Positions 47,910-56,943 are shown, numbered from the stretch's first letter. The stretch: 64,000 nucleotides of DNA from Velamenicoccus sp964471325 (GCA_964471325.1 CAYYFL010000005.1:1-64000), one strand, 5' to 3'. The notes: generated by a model from the letters alone, not told the origin. Numbers and translations: made by a program.

Positions 47910-48370
47910 ACTGTGTATCCAGGATCGCCGTCGGCTGCGATCACGGCGGCTATCGACTTAAAGAAGCCATCGTCAGGCATCTCAAGAGAAAAGGTCTTTG
48001 TGTCCTGGATATGGGTACGTTTTCCGAGGAGTCTATGGATTATCCCGATACGGCCTATAAGGTGGCCCGTGCGGTCGCCGGCAGGCGCGCGTACCGCGGG
48101 ATCCTGATCTGCAAAAGCGGCATCGGCAATTGCATCGTGGCCAACAAGGTGGCAGGGGTGCGCGCCGCGCTCTGCCATCAGCTCCGGGCTGTCAGGCTTT
48201 CGCGGCAGCACAATGACGCCAACATCTTGGTCTTAGGTTCTCTTTTTGTCAAGGAGCCCCTGGCCAAAAAGATGGTCGACGTGTGGCTCGCCACGCCTTT
48301 TGAAGGCGGCCGCCACGCCCGGCGCCTTAAGAAAATAGAAAAAATCGAACAGATGAATAAGAGCAAATGA
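47906..48370 (+). CDS. rpiB: Ribose-5-phosphate isomerase B
   Basis: 154 residues. AVGCDHGGYRLKEAIVRHLK, the active-site Cys in ILICKSGIGNCIVANK, and RLSRQHNDANILVLGS. It interconverts ribulose-5-P and ribose-5-P, feeding PRPP for the purine genes. The ATG overlaps the upstream stop. The C-terminal tail is lysine-rich. Confidence 0.92.
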   Translation: MNCVSRIAVGCDHGGYRLKEAIVRHLKRKGLCVLDMGTFSEESMDYPDTAYKVARAVAGRRAYRGILICKSGIGNCIVANKVAGVRAALCHQLRAVRLSRQHNDANILVLGSLFVKEPLAKKMVDVWLATPFEGGRHARRLKKIEKIEQMNKSK

Positions 48371-48411
48371 CAGGCGATCCGTGTAATCATTTTTAAAAAT
48401 CTGTGTCATCA

Positions 48412-48436
48412 GGCTCGCGGAGTTTTTCCGCGAGCC
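48412..48436 (+). promoter_or_regulatory. Strong hairpin before glyA
   Basis: GGCTCGCGG (48412-48420) pairs with CCGCGAGCC (48428-48436) around a T-rich loop. It ends 20 bases before the glyA ATG and has no T-run on the 3' side. It may affect processing or translation of the operon mRNA. Confidence 0.5.
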
Positions 48437-48456
48437 ATGGAAAGGATTGAAAATTT

Positions 48457-49737
48457 ATGCGTCCGACCATAGTCAGTTCCTTAAAAGATGTCGATCCGGA
48501 AGTCTACAAGATGATTGCGCGGGAGCTTTATCGCCAGCACCGCAATATCGAGCTCATCGCCAGCGAGAATTTTACCTCCATGGCCGTCCTGGAGGCCCAG
48601 GGGTCTGTTTTGACCAATAAGTATGCCGAAGGATATCCCAGGGCCCGCTGGTACGGCGGCTGCGAGCATGTCGACGGTGTCGAGGACCTGGCGCGCGAAC
48701 GCGCCAAACAGCTGTTCGGCGCCGACCACGCCAATGTCCAGCCGCATTCGGGGACGCAGGCGAACATGGCCGTTTACATGGCGGCGATCAACCCCGGCGA
48801 TACGGTCTTGGCCATGGACCTGGCCTGCGGCGGCCACTTATCGCACGGCTTGAGTCATAATTTTTCCGGCATGTTTTATAAGATCGTCTCTTACGGCGTC
48901 AGTCCGAAGACGGAGACGATCGATTACGATGAAGTCGCGGATCTGGCCCTGCGCCATAAGCCGCGCATGATCCTGGCGGGGGCGTCGGCGTATCCCCGCA
49001 TCATCGATTTCAAGAGGTTTCGCGAGATCGCGGATTCCGTCGGTGCGTATCTTTTCGTGGACATGGCCCATATCGCAGGTCTCGTCGCCGCAGGCTTGCA
49101 TCCGTCGCCTGTCCCTTATGCGGAATTCGTGACGACCACGACACACAAGACCCTGCGCGGACCGCGGGGCGGCATGATCCTGTGCCGTCAAGAGTTCGCC
49201 AAGAAGATCGACAGCATCGTTTTTCCCGGCACTCAGGGCGGGCCGTTGATGCATGTGATCGCCGGGAAGGCCGTTGCCTTGAAGGAGGCCCTGGGTCCGG
49301 AGTTCAAAAAATACCAGCAGAGGATCGTCGCGAATGCCAAAGCGCTGGCGGATGAGCTGGCCCAGAGGGGCCTCAGGATCGTCTCCGGCGGCACGGACAA
49401 CCATCTCTTGCTGGTCGACCTGACCAGCAAGGATCTTTCCGGCAAAGAAGCGGCGGCCATGCTGGATGCCGCGCGCATCACCGTCAACAAGAACCTGATT
49501 CCTTTTGATAAAAGAAGCCCGTTTCAGACGAGCGGTCTGCGGCTGGGGACGCCGGCTGCCACGACGAGGGGCATGGGTCTGCGCGAGATGCGCCAGATCG
49601 CCGGCATCATCGTCGAGGTCATTTCGGCCCGAGGCCAGGAAGAGGCGGTCGCCGCGGCGGCCAAAAAGGTGGAAGCCCTGATCAAGAAATTCCCGCTGTA
49701 TCAACCATTATTGAAGAAGTACAAGGGAGCGTTGTGA
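48457..49737 (+). CDS. glyA: Serine hydroxymethyltransferase
   Basis: 426 residues. PLP lysine in TTTTHKTLRGPRGGMIL; also ELIASENFTSMAVLEAQGS, YAEGYPRARWYGGCEHVD and the LFVDMAHIAGLVAAGLHPSP strand. It interconverts serine and glycine with methylene-THF formation, linking this block with the gcv operon. AAGGATTG precedes the ATG. The stop overlaps the deaminase start. Confidence 0.98.
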   Translation: MRPTIVSSLKDVDPEVYKMIARELYRQHRNIELIASENFTSMAVLEAQGSVLTNKYAEGYPRARWYGGCEHVDGVEDLARERAKQLFGADHANVQPHSGTQANMAVYMAAINPGDTVLAMDLACGGHLSHGLSHNFSGMFYKIVSYGVSPKTETIDYDEVADLALRHKPRMILAGASAYPRIIDFKRFREIADSVGAYLFVDMAHIAGLVAAGLHPSPVPYAEFVTTTTHKTLRGPRGGMILCRQEFAKKIDSIVFPGTQGGPLMHVIAGKAVALKEALGPEFKKYQQRIVANAKALADELAQRGLRIVSGGTDNHLLLVDLTSKDLSGKEAAAMLDAARITVNKNLIPFDKRSPFQTSGLRLGTPAATTRGMGLREMRQIAGIIVEVISARGQEEAVAAAAKKVEALIKKFPLYQPLLKKYKGAL

Positions 49738-50192
49738 TGGCCAAAAAGGACCGGAGACCGGGATGGGATGAGTATTTCATGGGGATTGCCGAACTGGTGG
49801 CCCAGCGTTCGACATGCCTGCGCCGCAAGGTCGGGGCGCTCGTCGTCAAGGACAGGCGCATCCTGGCCACGGGCTACAACGGCACGCCCTCGGGGATCAG
49901 GCATTGTTCGGAAGTCGGATGCCTGCGCACAAAACTTAAGATCCCGTCAGGGGAGCGGCACGAGCTTTGCCGCGGCCTGCACGCCGAGCAGAACGTCCTG
50001 CTCCAGGCCTCGCTGCACGGCGTTTCCCTGAAAGACAGCGCTATTTACGTGACGAACCAGCCCTGCATTATCTGCGCCAAGATGATCATCAATGCCGGCA
50101 TCAGGGAGGTGGTGATGGCGGATCATTATCCGGACTCGATGGCGCTGAGTTTCTTGAAAGAAGCGAAGATAAAGGTGAGAAAGGTAAAATAG
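49737..50192 (+). CDS. comEB: Deoxycytidylate deaminase
   Basis: 151 residues. Zinc site LHAEQNVLLQ and QPCIICAKMIINAG; the N-terminal SRWDEYF-like DRRPGWDEYFMGIAELV and RKVGALVVKDRRILATGYNG complete the dCMP deaminase pattern. It converts dCMP to dUMP, the substrate of ThyX. ATG at 49737 overlaps the glyA stop; GTG at 49734 is possible. Confidence 0.9.
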   Translation: MAKKDRRPGWDEYFMGIAELVAQRSTCLRRKVGALVVKDRRILATGYNGTPSGIRHCSEVGCLRTKLKIPSGERHELCRGLHAEQNVLLQASLHGVSLKDSAIYVTNQPCIICAKMIINAGIREVVMADHYPDSMALSFLKEAKIKVRKVK

Positions 50193-50319
50193 TAAGCGGG
50201 TGCATGAGTAAACGGGTGCACGGGTTAAAAGAGAAAAGTTTGTTTTGGTTCTCGACTTGCTAACTCGCTTACCCGCCAACCCGCTAACTTTTATTTTTTT
50301 GGAGCGAAGTGATTCTTCG

Positions 50320-50694
50320 CTATAGGCAAAGTTAATGGATAAGCATTTACCCCTTGCTCAAACGCTCAAAAATTTATTGCCAGGGTTAGGCCGTCGGCCT
50401 GGCGCAGCCGGCCAGGACGGCCATCCGGCAATAAATTTTCTTCGCGAGCTGCGGGGTTGATTTTGCAGGGAATAAACCTTGGTATAGACAAAATCAAGGA
50501 ATAAGCGTTGACTCCGCACTTGGGCATCCGCCACTAATGCTTTGGCGGATGTCCGCCGATGCAGTGGTGGCGGGCACTTGAAAATTTCCGCCAGGGCGAG
50601 CCGGCGTAAATTTTCCTGGTCTGCTGTTTCAGCAGACCGAGTAAGTGCGGAGTTAATTTTGTAAGGAAGTAATACCTGGTTATAGGCAAAATTA
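50320..50694 (+). repeat. Two-unit repeat-hairpin array before nrdR
   Basis: Three copies of a TATAGGCAAAATYAA-like repeat (about 50320-50335, 50478-50498, 50671-50694) bracket two long imperfect hairpins whose arms include CAAAATCAA/TTGATTTTG or TTAATTTTG, ACCCC/GGGGT and AAATTT pairs. The last repeat runs into the nrdR start codon. Hairpin tips differ in sequence and size. Together with 50193-50319, which holds repeat-rich AT sequence, it fills a 500-base gap with no gene. Confidence 0.85.
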
Positions 50695-51156
50695 ATGAAA
50701 TGTCCCTATTGCGGTTGTGTGGATGATAAGGTGATCGATTCGCGGGCTAGCTCCGAAGGCAATGCCGTGCGCCGCCGGCGGGAGTGCACCAAATGCGGAC
50801 GCCGCTTCACCACTTATGAGGTCGTCGAAGAAACGGCCCTGATGGTCGTCAAGAAAGACGGCCGCAGGGAAACCTTTGACCGCAAAAAGATCCTTTCCGG
50901 GATATTGAAGGCCTGTGAAAAAAGGCCTGTTTCCCTGGAGAAGATGGAGGAGCTGGTGACCAGTATTGAACGGGAGATTTCCAGGAAATTCGACCGGGAG
51001 GTCCGCTCAAGGGACGTGGGTGAGCTCGTCATGGACAGGCTGGCGTCTCTGGATGAAGTCGCTTATGTGCGCTTCGCCTCCGTTTACCGTCAATTCAAAG
51101 ACGTCAACCAGTTCATGCTGGAATTGCGCGATTTATTGAAGAAAGCAGGAAAGTAG
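50695..51156 (+). CDS. nrdR: Transcriptional repressor NrdR
   Basis: 153 residues. Zinc ribbon MKCPYCGCVDDKVIDSR and CTKCGRRFTTYEVVE, then an ATP-cone (VVKKDGRRETFDRKKILSGI). NrdR senses ATP/dATP and represses ribonucleotide reductase genes. The start codon follows the repeat array directly and I see no Shine-Dalgarno, so translation may depend on the array RNA. Confidence 0.96.
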   Translation: MKCPYCGCVDDKVIDSRASSEGNAVRRRRECTKCGRRFTTYEVVEETALMVVKKDGRRETFDRKKILSGILKACEKRPVSLEKMEELVTSIEREISRKFDREVRSRDVGELVMDRLASLDEVAYVRFASVYRQFKDVNQFMLELRDLLKKAGK

Positions 51157-51167
51157 GAGAAGGTCTT

Positions 51168-51581
51168 ATGGTCGAGATGGAGCTTAATAAGATCATTATT
51201 GATGAGAAGAGGCCGGACCAGATCATCGTCCTGAAAGAGAAGAACGGCCCGCGGTTGATGCCCATCGTGATCGGTTATCTCGAGGCCAATGCCATCAAAT
51301 TGAAGGTCAGCGGCATCACGCCGCCGCGGCCCTTGACGCACGACCTTTTGTTTTCCGTTATTGAGGGGCTTGGAACTTCCGTGGCAAAAGTCATGATCGA
51401 CAGGCTTGAGAACAATACTTTTTATGCCAAACTTGTGCTGCAGCCTTCAGGCTCGGCCGCCGCAAAGGTCATCGATGCCCGGCCTTCCGACGCTATCGCC
51501 ATGGCCGTACGCGCCCATGCGCCTATCTTTGTCGATGAGGAAGTCATCAAGCGCTCCGAAGTCTTTCATCAGCAACCCTGA
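51168..51581 (+). CDS. Bifunctional nuclease family protein (DUF151)
   Basis: 137 residues: LMPIVIGYLEANAIKLKVSG, RPLTHDLLFSVIEGLG and VIDARPSDAIAMAVRAHAPI are the family core. Related proteins have DNase/RNase activity in plants and archaea; the bacterial role is unclear. AGGAGAAGG precedes the ATG. Eleven bases follow nrdR, so the two are probably co-transcribed. Confidence 0.9.
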   Translation: MVEMELNKIIIDEKRPDQIIVLKEKNGPRLMPIVIGYLEANAIKLKVSGITPPRPLTHDLLFSVIEGLGTSVAKVMIDRLENNTFYAKLVLQPSGSAAAKVIDARPSDAIAMAVRAHAPIFVDEEVIKRSEVFHQQP

Positions 51582-51646
51582 CCTCCGCGCGCAGATATTT
51601 TTTGCGGGAGGGCCTGGTTTTTCTGCGCCGCAAAACCCCTGATTTC

Positions 51647-53125
51647 ATGAACATCAAGCCTAAGACCATTCCCGATCATCCGGTGTTCCGCTCCCGGGCT
51701 TTCCGCGCCGCGGTCGCTTCGGCCGTTGCGCAGAAAAAAGAGGTCTATCTGGTCGGCGGTTTTTTGCGCGATCTCTTCGCCGGATACAAAAAGCCTTCCC
51801 TGGACCTCGATTTTTCCGTTGAGAGAGGCGCCATCGATTTCGGCAGGACGCTGGCCCGCCGTCTCAAGGCGGGTTTTGTCGTCCTGGACCGCGAACACGG
51901 ATGCTGCCGCCTGGTCTTCAAGGACGGCGCCATGGGCCGGATGGCGACGTTTGATTTCGTGGATTTTCGCGGCCGTGATTTCGAAGCCGACCTGAAAAAA
52001 AGGGATTTCACGGTCAACACGCTGGCCGTGCGGCTGCCTTTCAAAAGGACGGGTCTTTTGGACCTCTGCGGCGGCCTCAAGGATTTGCGTGCAAAGATGG
52101 TCCGTATGGTCGGCCCGTCTTCTTTTGACGAAGACCCGCTGCGTATCCTGCGGGCCTTTTCTTTAAGCGCGACATTGGGTTTCGCCATCGAGCCTGCGAC
52201 ATTGAGGCTGGCACAACTCAAGAGGGAACAACTAAGGGGGGTCGCGGGCGAGAGATTGCGCGATGAATTTTTCAAGGTCCTGGCTGTTGGCGATGCCTGG
52301 CGGCATATCCGGGAGATGGACCGCCGGCACGTGCTGGAGAATGTTATCCCCCAGATCCGTGTGATGTATAACGTCAAACAGGGAGGGTATCATCATCTGG
52401 ATGTTTGGGGCCATTCCTTGGAGACGGTGCGAAAGCTCGAGGAGCAATTAGGGCGTTTCAGGGGCGACCAGGATGTGGCGCGCTACATGGATGAACCGAT
52501 GACGACAGGCCGCAGCCGCAGGCAGTTGATCAAGCTGGCGGCGATGCTGCATGATATCGGCAAGCCCAAGGCCCATGAGGTGAAGGCGGGAAAAACGATG
52601 TTCCATGGCCACGAACGCATCGGCCGCATCATCTCGGATGCCGTCTCCGAGAGGCTCAGGCTCTCGACGCGCGAACGTTTCGCCCTGGATACGATCATTT
52701 TCTGGCATCTGCGCCCCGGCTACTTGGCCGACAACAAGGTCTTGACCAGGCGCGCGATCCACAGATTTTTCCGTGACACCAGAGAGGAGGCGGTGAGCGT
52801 GCTGTTGGTTTCCATCGCCGACCAGCGGGCGACGCGGGGGCCCCTGGCCACGCCGGAGAGCCGCAAGAGGCACGAAAAGGTGTCCTTTGCGCTTATCCGC
52901 GAATATTTCGATGTCTTGAAGCAGAAACCGTTCGTCAGGCTCATCAACGGGACGGACCTTATCCGGAAACTCAAACTTGCGCCGGGTCCGGTTTTCTCGA
53001 CGATCCTTGACGCCGTTGAAGATGCCCAGGTGGAAGGCCGCGTGCGGACCAAGCCGCAAGCGATCGCCCTGGCCAGGGCGATCGCCGCAAAAGGGACCGG
53101 CAGGCCCGCAAGAAAGGAACGATGA
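51647..53125 (+). CDS. tRNA nucleotidyltransferase/poly(A) polymerase with HD domain
   Basis: 492 residues from ATG 51647 (TTG at 51602 possible, closer to GGGAGG). Class II head domain: EVYLVGGFLRDLFAGYKKPS and LDLDFSVERG (metal aspartates), KKRDFTVNTLAVRL, then the RNA-binding helix region DEDPLRILRAFSLSATLGF. A C-terminal HD domain has LAAMLHDIGKPKAHEV. It adds CCA or A residues to RNA 3' ends. Needed here because tRNA-Thr lacks an encoded CCA. CCA-adding versus poly(A) activity cannot be separated by eye. Confidence 0.87.
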   Translation: MNIKPKTIPDHPVFRSRAFRAAVASAVAQKKEVYLVGGFLRDLFAGYKKPSLDLDFSVERGAIDFGRTLARRLKAGFVVLDREHGCCRLVFKDGAMGRMATFDFVDFRGRDFEADLKKRDFTVNTLAVRLPFKRTGLLDLCGGLKDLRAKMVRMVGPSSFDEDPLRILRAFSLSATLGFAIEPATLRLAQLKREQLRGVAGERLRDEFFKVLAVGDAWRHIREMDRRHVLENVIPQIRVMYNVKQGGYHHLDVWGHSLETVRKLEEQLGRFRGDQDVARYMDEPMTTGRSRRQLIKLAAMLHDIGKPKAHEVKAGKTMFHGHERIGRIISDAVSERLRLSTRERFALDTIIFWHLRPGYLADNKVLTRRAIHRFFRDTREEAVSVLLVSIADQRATRGPLATPESRKRHEKVSFALIREYFDVLKQKPFVRLINGTDLIRKLKLAPGPVFSTILDAVEDAQVEGRVRTKPQAIALARAIAAKGTGRPARKER

Positions 53126-53937
53126 ATATCAGAGACGTGGACGTCGCAATTGCCGCTCGCCTGCCGCGCGGCCTGAAGGCCGATCGGATGGTCGTCTCCG
53201 GGCAGGCGCCTTTGCCCCCAAACAAAACGGCCGATGTCGTGATGTGGCCCCTGGACGAAGAGAGGCCGGCAGGCCCTTCCGAGTTGAGGGCCGCCTATGC
53301 CTCTGTTTTGAAGAGATGCTGCGACGGCACGGGCCGGACCGTCATCCTGCCGTTTTATGCCGCCGGCCTTGAGCTTTCTGCCGCATCCCGGATTGCGGCG
53401 CAGGAGGTCTTCCGTTTTATCCGCGCGGCAAAAGGGCCGCGGTTGCCGGCGAAGATCATCTTATGGGTCAAGGGCCCCCGCGATGCCGCATGCGTGAAAG
53501 CGGTCGTCGAGGGATACCTGGGGCATATCCGCAATGTCCTGGCATGGGGTCCTTTTGTGACGGTGGATACGATCATCGAGACCGGCCGCGGCATCGTCCT
53601 GATCCGGCGCAAGAACCCGCCGTTCGGCTGGGCCCTGCCGGGAGGGTTCGTTGATTACGGAGAGAGTCTTGAGGAGGCAGCGGCGCGTGAAGCCGCCGAA
53701 GAGACCAGGCTCCGTGTTTACGATTTACGGCAGATGCATACCTATTCGGCGCCGGGACGCGACCCGCGCTTCCAGACGGTGACCACTGTCTTTGTGGCAA
53801 AAGCCAAGGGCAGGCCGAAGGCCGCGTCCGATGCCGGCGATGCGGATGTATTTGACCGCCGGGAGTGGAGAAAACTGGATCTTGCTTTTGATCACCGTCA
53901 GGTTTTAGAGGATTATTTGAGATTCAAGAAGGGGTAG
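53122..53937 (+). CDS. Macro-like domain fused to Nudix hydrolase
   Basis: 271 residues. Residues about 1-125 look like a macro domain (ADVVMWPLDEERPAGPSELR, VILPFYAAGLELSAASRIAA, PAKIILWV), although the usual N-terminal GDIT motif is not clear. Residues about 140-271 are Nudix: GGFVDYGESLEEAAAREAAE with EETR, where Gly of the box is Arg. Both domain types act on ADP-ribose derivatives, which suggests a linked binding and cleavage function. ATGA overlap with the upstream gene. The macro call is tentative; the Nudix call is firm. Confidence 0.72.
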   Translation: MNIRDVDVAIAARLPRGLKADRMVVSGQAPLPPNKTADVVMWPLDEERPAGPSELRAAYASVLKRCCDGTGRTVILPFYAAGLELSAASRIAAQEVFRFIRAAKGPRLPAKIILWVKGPRDAACVKAVVEGYLGHIRNVLAWGPFVTVDTIIETGRGIVLIRRKNPPFGWALPGGFVDYGESLEEAAAREAAEETRLRVYDLRQMHTYSAPGRDPRFQTVTTVFVAKAKGRPKAASDAGDADVFDRREWRKLDLAFDHRQVLEDYLRFKKG

Positions 53938-54136
53938 AGAGGCGGATGGGTTTTTCTTTTACCCCGCACCAGAAAACCCTAGACCTGCCCTGTAGACGTG
54001 TCTGGGGACGAAGGTGCAAAGCCCACAGGGCTTCGGTGCGGGCGGGATTTCGCTAAGCACCGAAAAAAAGAAGCCGCCGGCTTCTGTCGGCGGAGCTTCA
54101 CTTTGACCCTCTGATACTTTGATAACCTGGCACTTA

Positions 54137-54760
54137 TTAGAACTCATCCTGCCAGATGTCTTTCTTTTCTCCCTGCTCTTTTTGCTCCACTTGTTCCTGT
54201 CCAGCCACGATTTTTTGTTCCGTTTCTTTTTCTTTGTAGATCGTATAGATCAAGACAAAGGCGATCAATCCCAGCATGAGCCAGATGCCGTAATTGGCGA
54301 CTTCTTCCAGGATCCTGTCGATGAGCTTCAGGTGTTTCTTTCGTTCAGAGATGGCCCTGGCCTTGGCGTTAAGCATGGCTTTATATCTGGCTTCGTAATT
54401 CGGGACGGTGATGTCGGGAGGTTTGATGTCGACCAGGTTTTTCATCTCCGGCATGGCCGCCGGCCCTACGGGAGCGCCGAGGTCCGACGTCGGGAGGGCG
54501 GCGGGTACGACGACGGCCGGTGTCAATTCGGCGGACGCGGGCATCTTGGGCGTCTGCCACGGGTTTGACGAAGATGCCGGGACCGGGGCGGGGACGGGAA
54601 CGGATGTTGCTGCCGATGGGTTCTTGATCGGTGTTTTTGAAATTTTGTCCTGCGTGACGTAATCCGTAGATGCGTCGCCGAATTTAGCCGCCCCGGCGGA
54701 CAGCATCATCGCATTCCATGCGAGGAATATCACAGCTATGGATGTGGCGCATCTCTTCAT
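54137..54760 (-). CDS. Exported Pro/Ala-rich protein with membrane helix
   Basis: 207 residues. A signal peptide (SIAVIFLAWNAMMLSAGAA) precedes a low-complexity linker rich in Pro, Ala and Val. A helical stretch (YEARYKAMLNAKARAISERK) leads to one membrane helix (GIWLMLGLIAFVLIYTIY) and a charged Gln/Glu tail. It probably spans the inner membrane with a periplasmic Pro-rich arm. No family recognised. The 200 bases before it (53938-54136) hold small palindromes and no gene. Confidence 0.6.
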   Translation of the reverse strand: MKRCATSIAVIFLAWNAMMLSAGAAKFGDASTDYVTQDKISKTPIKNPSAATSVPVPAPVPASSSNPWQTPKMPASAELTPAVVVPAALPTSDLGAPVGPAAMPEMKNLVDIKPPDITVPNYEARYKAMLNAKARAISERKKHLKLIDRILEEVANYGIWLMLGLIAFVLIYTIYKEKETEQKIVAGQEQVEQKEQGEKKDIWQDEF

Positions 54761-54786
54761 GTCACTTCAATTTTAGCATATCTTGC

Positions 54787-55755
54787 TCATGATGCCAACT
54801 GGCGCACATGGGCGATCATGTCCAGGAATTCTTCGCGCGTTTTGATATTGTTGATTCGTTGGCGGACGGATCGTACGAATCTCCGGCCTTTCAGGTACCA
54901 TCCGACGAATTTGCGCATCAGGGCGATGGCGTTCTTTTCTCCGTGTTCGGTGATCATCATTTCCATGTGCTGCTGCATGACGCTCAAGATTTCCTCGGTT
55001 TCGGGCGCCGGCAGCAGGCGTCCTTGTGAGAAATATTCTTCGATCTGGCGGAAGATCCACGGGTTACCGAGGCCGCCGCGGGCCACAAGGATCCCGTCGC
55101 AGCCTGTCTCGTCGAACATCTTTTTGGCATGAACGGCGGACCAGATATCGCCGCTGGCGACGACGGGGATCCGTACGTTCTTTTTGACGGCGGCAATCGA
55201 GGCGTAGTCTACGGTCCCTTTGTAAAACTGCTGGCGGTCCCGGCCGTGGATAAAGACGGCAGAGACGCCTGCGTCTTCGGCGGCGCGCGCAGCGTCGGCC
55301 GCATTACGGCTGCGGGTGTCCCAGCCGCTGCGGATCTTGACTGTGACGGGTTTTTTCCATGCCTTGATCATGGCCGTAAGGATGCTTTTGAGCTTCGGAA
55401 TGTCCTTGAGGAGGGCGGCACCTTCCTGGCGCCGGCATACCTTGCGGACGGGGCAGGCCGCGTTGAAATCCAGAAGGTCGAAACCATAAGGAGCGATCAC
55501 TTCCATGGCCCGCAGAAGATAGGGGATTTCTGCGCCCAGAAGTTGGATGCCGATGGGCCTGTCCATGGGGTCTGTTTCGAGCATCTTTTTTGTTTTTTTG
55601 TTTTTATAGGAGATCGCACGGGCGTTGATCATTTCGATGAAGGTAAAGGAGGCCCCAAACTGTCTGCAAAGCAGGCGAAAAGAAGAGTCGCTGATGCCGG
55701 CCAGGGGTGCCAAGAGGACATTGGAGCGCAGGCGAAGGTCGCCGATTTTGAGCAT
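54787..55755 (-). CDS. dusB: tRNA-dihydrouridine synthase
   Basis: 322 residues of the FMN-dependent Dus family: LLAPLAGISDSSFRLLCRQF, the catalytic Cys in LDFNAACPVRKVCRRQEGAA, VTVKIRSGWD, VFIHGRDRQQFYKGTVDY and GILVARGGLGNPWIFRQI. It reduces uridines in the D-loop of tRNA. The DusB label rests on length and overall motif layout; DusA/C are less likely. Confidence 0.92.
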   Translation of the reverse strand: MLKIGDLRLRSNVLLAPLAGISDSSFRLLCRQFGASFTFIEMINARAISYKNKKTKKMLETDPMDRPIGIQLLGAEIPYLLRAMEVIAPYGFDLLDFNAACPVRKVCRRQEGAALLKDIPKLKSILTAMIKAWKKPVTVKIRSGWDTRSRNAADAARAAEDAGVSAVFIHGRDRQQFYKGTVDYASIAAVKKNVRIPVVASGDIWSAVHAKKMFDETGCDGILVARGGLGNPWIFRQIEEYFSQGRLLPAPETEEILSVMQQHMEMMITEHGEKNAIALMRKFVGWYLKGRRFVRSVRQRINNIKTREEFLDMIAHVRQLAS

Positions 55756-55839
55756 GGGGGTATTGTAACAGGCCTCCAGAGATAGTCAATAGCGGTTCCG
55801 GCGCCTGGGATGTCCGCCGAACCGGCCGGGCTTCATGCG

Positions 55840-55868
55840 TTGACAAAGCCGATGGGCTATGATAAATT
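55840..55868 (+). promoter_or_regulatory. Promoter of the bamD-lptE-holA operon
   Basis: TTGACA (55840-55845), 17-base spacer, TAAATT (55863-55868). The roughly 120-base leader contains GCATGGTC and GACCATGC, which can form a long-range hairpin. Confidence 0.65.
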
Positions 55869-55995
55869 ATACCTTCCTGCATGGTCTGGCGCCGGCCCCC
55901 GGACGGGCGCTGGACGCAAGAATGGGCAGGCTGACCATGCCGGCGCATCGCTGGCGGTAAATATAATAATAAATAGAATGGAGTTTTTAGGTAAG

Positions 55996-56943
55996 ATGGC
56001 TATGATGAAAAAAGCGTGCGCGACGCTTGTCCTCTTTTTTCTCTTTTCTCAAACTTCTTTTGGCTATTGGATTTGGACGCCTGAATCAAAGAAATGGACC
56101 AATCCCAAATATGCCCCGAAGGAGAGCCCCCAGGAGCAGTTGAAGTTTGCCCTCGGTTATTTTGAGATCAAGGATTATGAGACGGCCTATAATGAGTTTA
56201 AAAAGCTCGTGAAGTATTATCCGGACGCCCTGGAGGCCCCCGAGGCGCAGTTCTACATGGGGCGATGCCTCGAAGAAACGGGAAAATTTTACGAAGCTTT
56301 CCAGGCCTACCAGAAGGTCATCGACAAATATCCTTTTACGGAAAGGACCGACGATGTCCTCCAGCAGGAATATATCCTTGCCCAGAGGCTGCTGGACTAC
56401 CGCAAGAACGTCGCCGGGATCAGTTTCACGGGTGAAAATGCGGCCTTGGAGATATTCCGCAAGGTCATTGAGAACGCCCCTTACGGTAAGTATGCCGCCG
56501 CCAGCCAGTACAAGATCGGCCTGACCTTGAAGGCCAAGGGGGATTTTACCGAGGCGACGGATGAATTTCAAAAGGTGCTGGATAATTATCCCACGAGTGA
56601 GTGGGCAGAGCCGGCCAAGTTCCAGATCGCCGTCTGCGCGGCCCGCTCGTCCCTGGACGCTTCTTATGACCAGAGCATGACCCAGGAAGCTGTGGACAAG
56701 TTCAAGGTTTTTTTGACGACGCACCCGGACGCCGAACTCTCGGACCAGGCGGAACAGCGCATCGATGAGCTTCGGGATAAAGAGGCCCAGTCCAATTATG
56801 AAGTCGGCTTGTTTTATGAAAAACAGAAGGCTCCCGACAGCGCCAAGATTTATTATCAGTATGTCGTTGACAATTATCCCAGTTCCGTCTGGGCGAAAAA
56901 ATCCGTAGAACGGCTGCAGGCCCTGGAGGAGAAGAAAAAATGA
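55996..56943 (+). CDS. bamD: BamD/YfiO-like outer membrane assembly TPR protein
   Basis: 315 residues from ATG 55996 (55978 possible). A signal peptide (ACATLVLFFLFSQTSFG) leads into TPR repeats: LKFALGYFEIKDYETAYNEF, EAPEAQFYMGRCLEETGKFY, AAASQYKIGLTLKAKGDF, SNYEVGLFYEKQKAPDSAKI. BamD helps insert beta-barrel proteins. The usual lipobox cysteine is missing at the signal end, so it may be soluble or anchored by partners. A CpoB/YbgF-like periplasmic TPR protein is the alternative. The operon with lptE supports envelope assembly. Confidence 0.8.
   Translation: MAMMKKACATLVLFFLFSQTSFGYWIWTPESKKWTNPKYAPKESPQEQLKFALGYFEIKDYETAYNEFKKLVKYYPDALEAPEAQFYMGRCLEETGKFYEAFQAYQKVIDKYPFTERTDDVLQQEYILAQRLLDYRKNVAGISFTGENAALEIFRKVIENAPYGKYAAASQYKIGLTLKAKGDFTEATDEFQKVLDNYPTSEWAEPAKFQIAVCAARSSLDASYDQSMTQEAVDKFKVFLTTHPDAELSDQAEQRIDELRDKEAQSNYEVGLFYEKQKAPDSAKIYYQYVVDNYPSSVWAKKSVERLQALEEKKK

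Noticed and set aside
50320..50694. CRISPR array
   Set aside because: Three short repeats separate two long self-complementary units of unequal length, the repeats are imperfect, and no cas gene is nearby.
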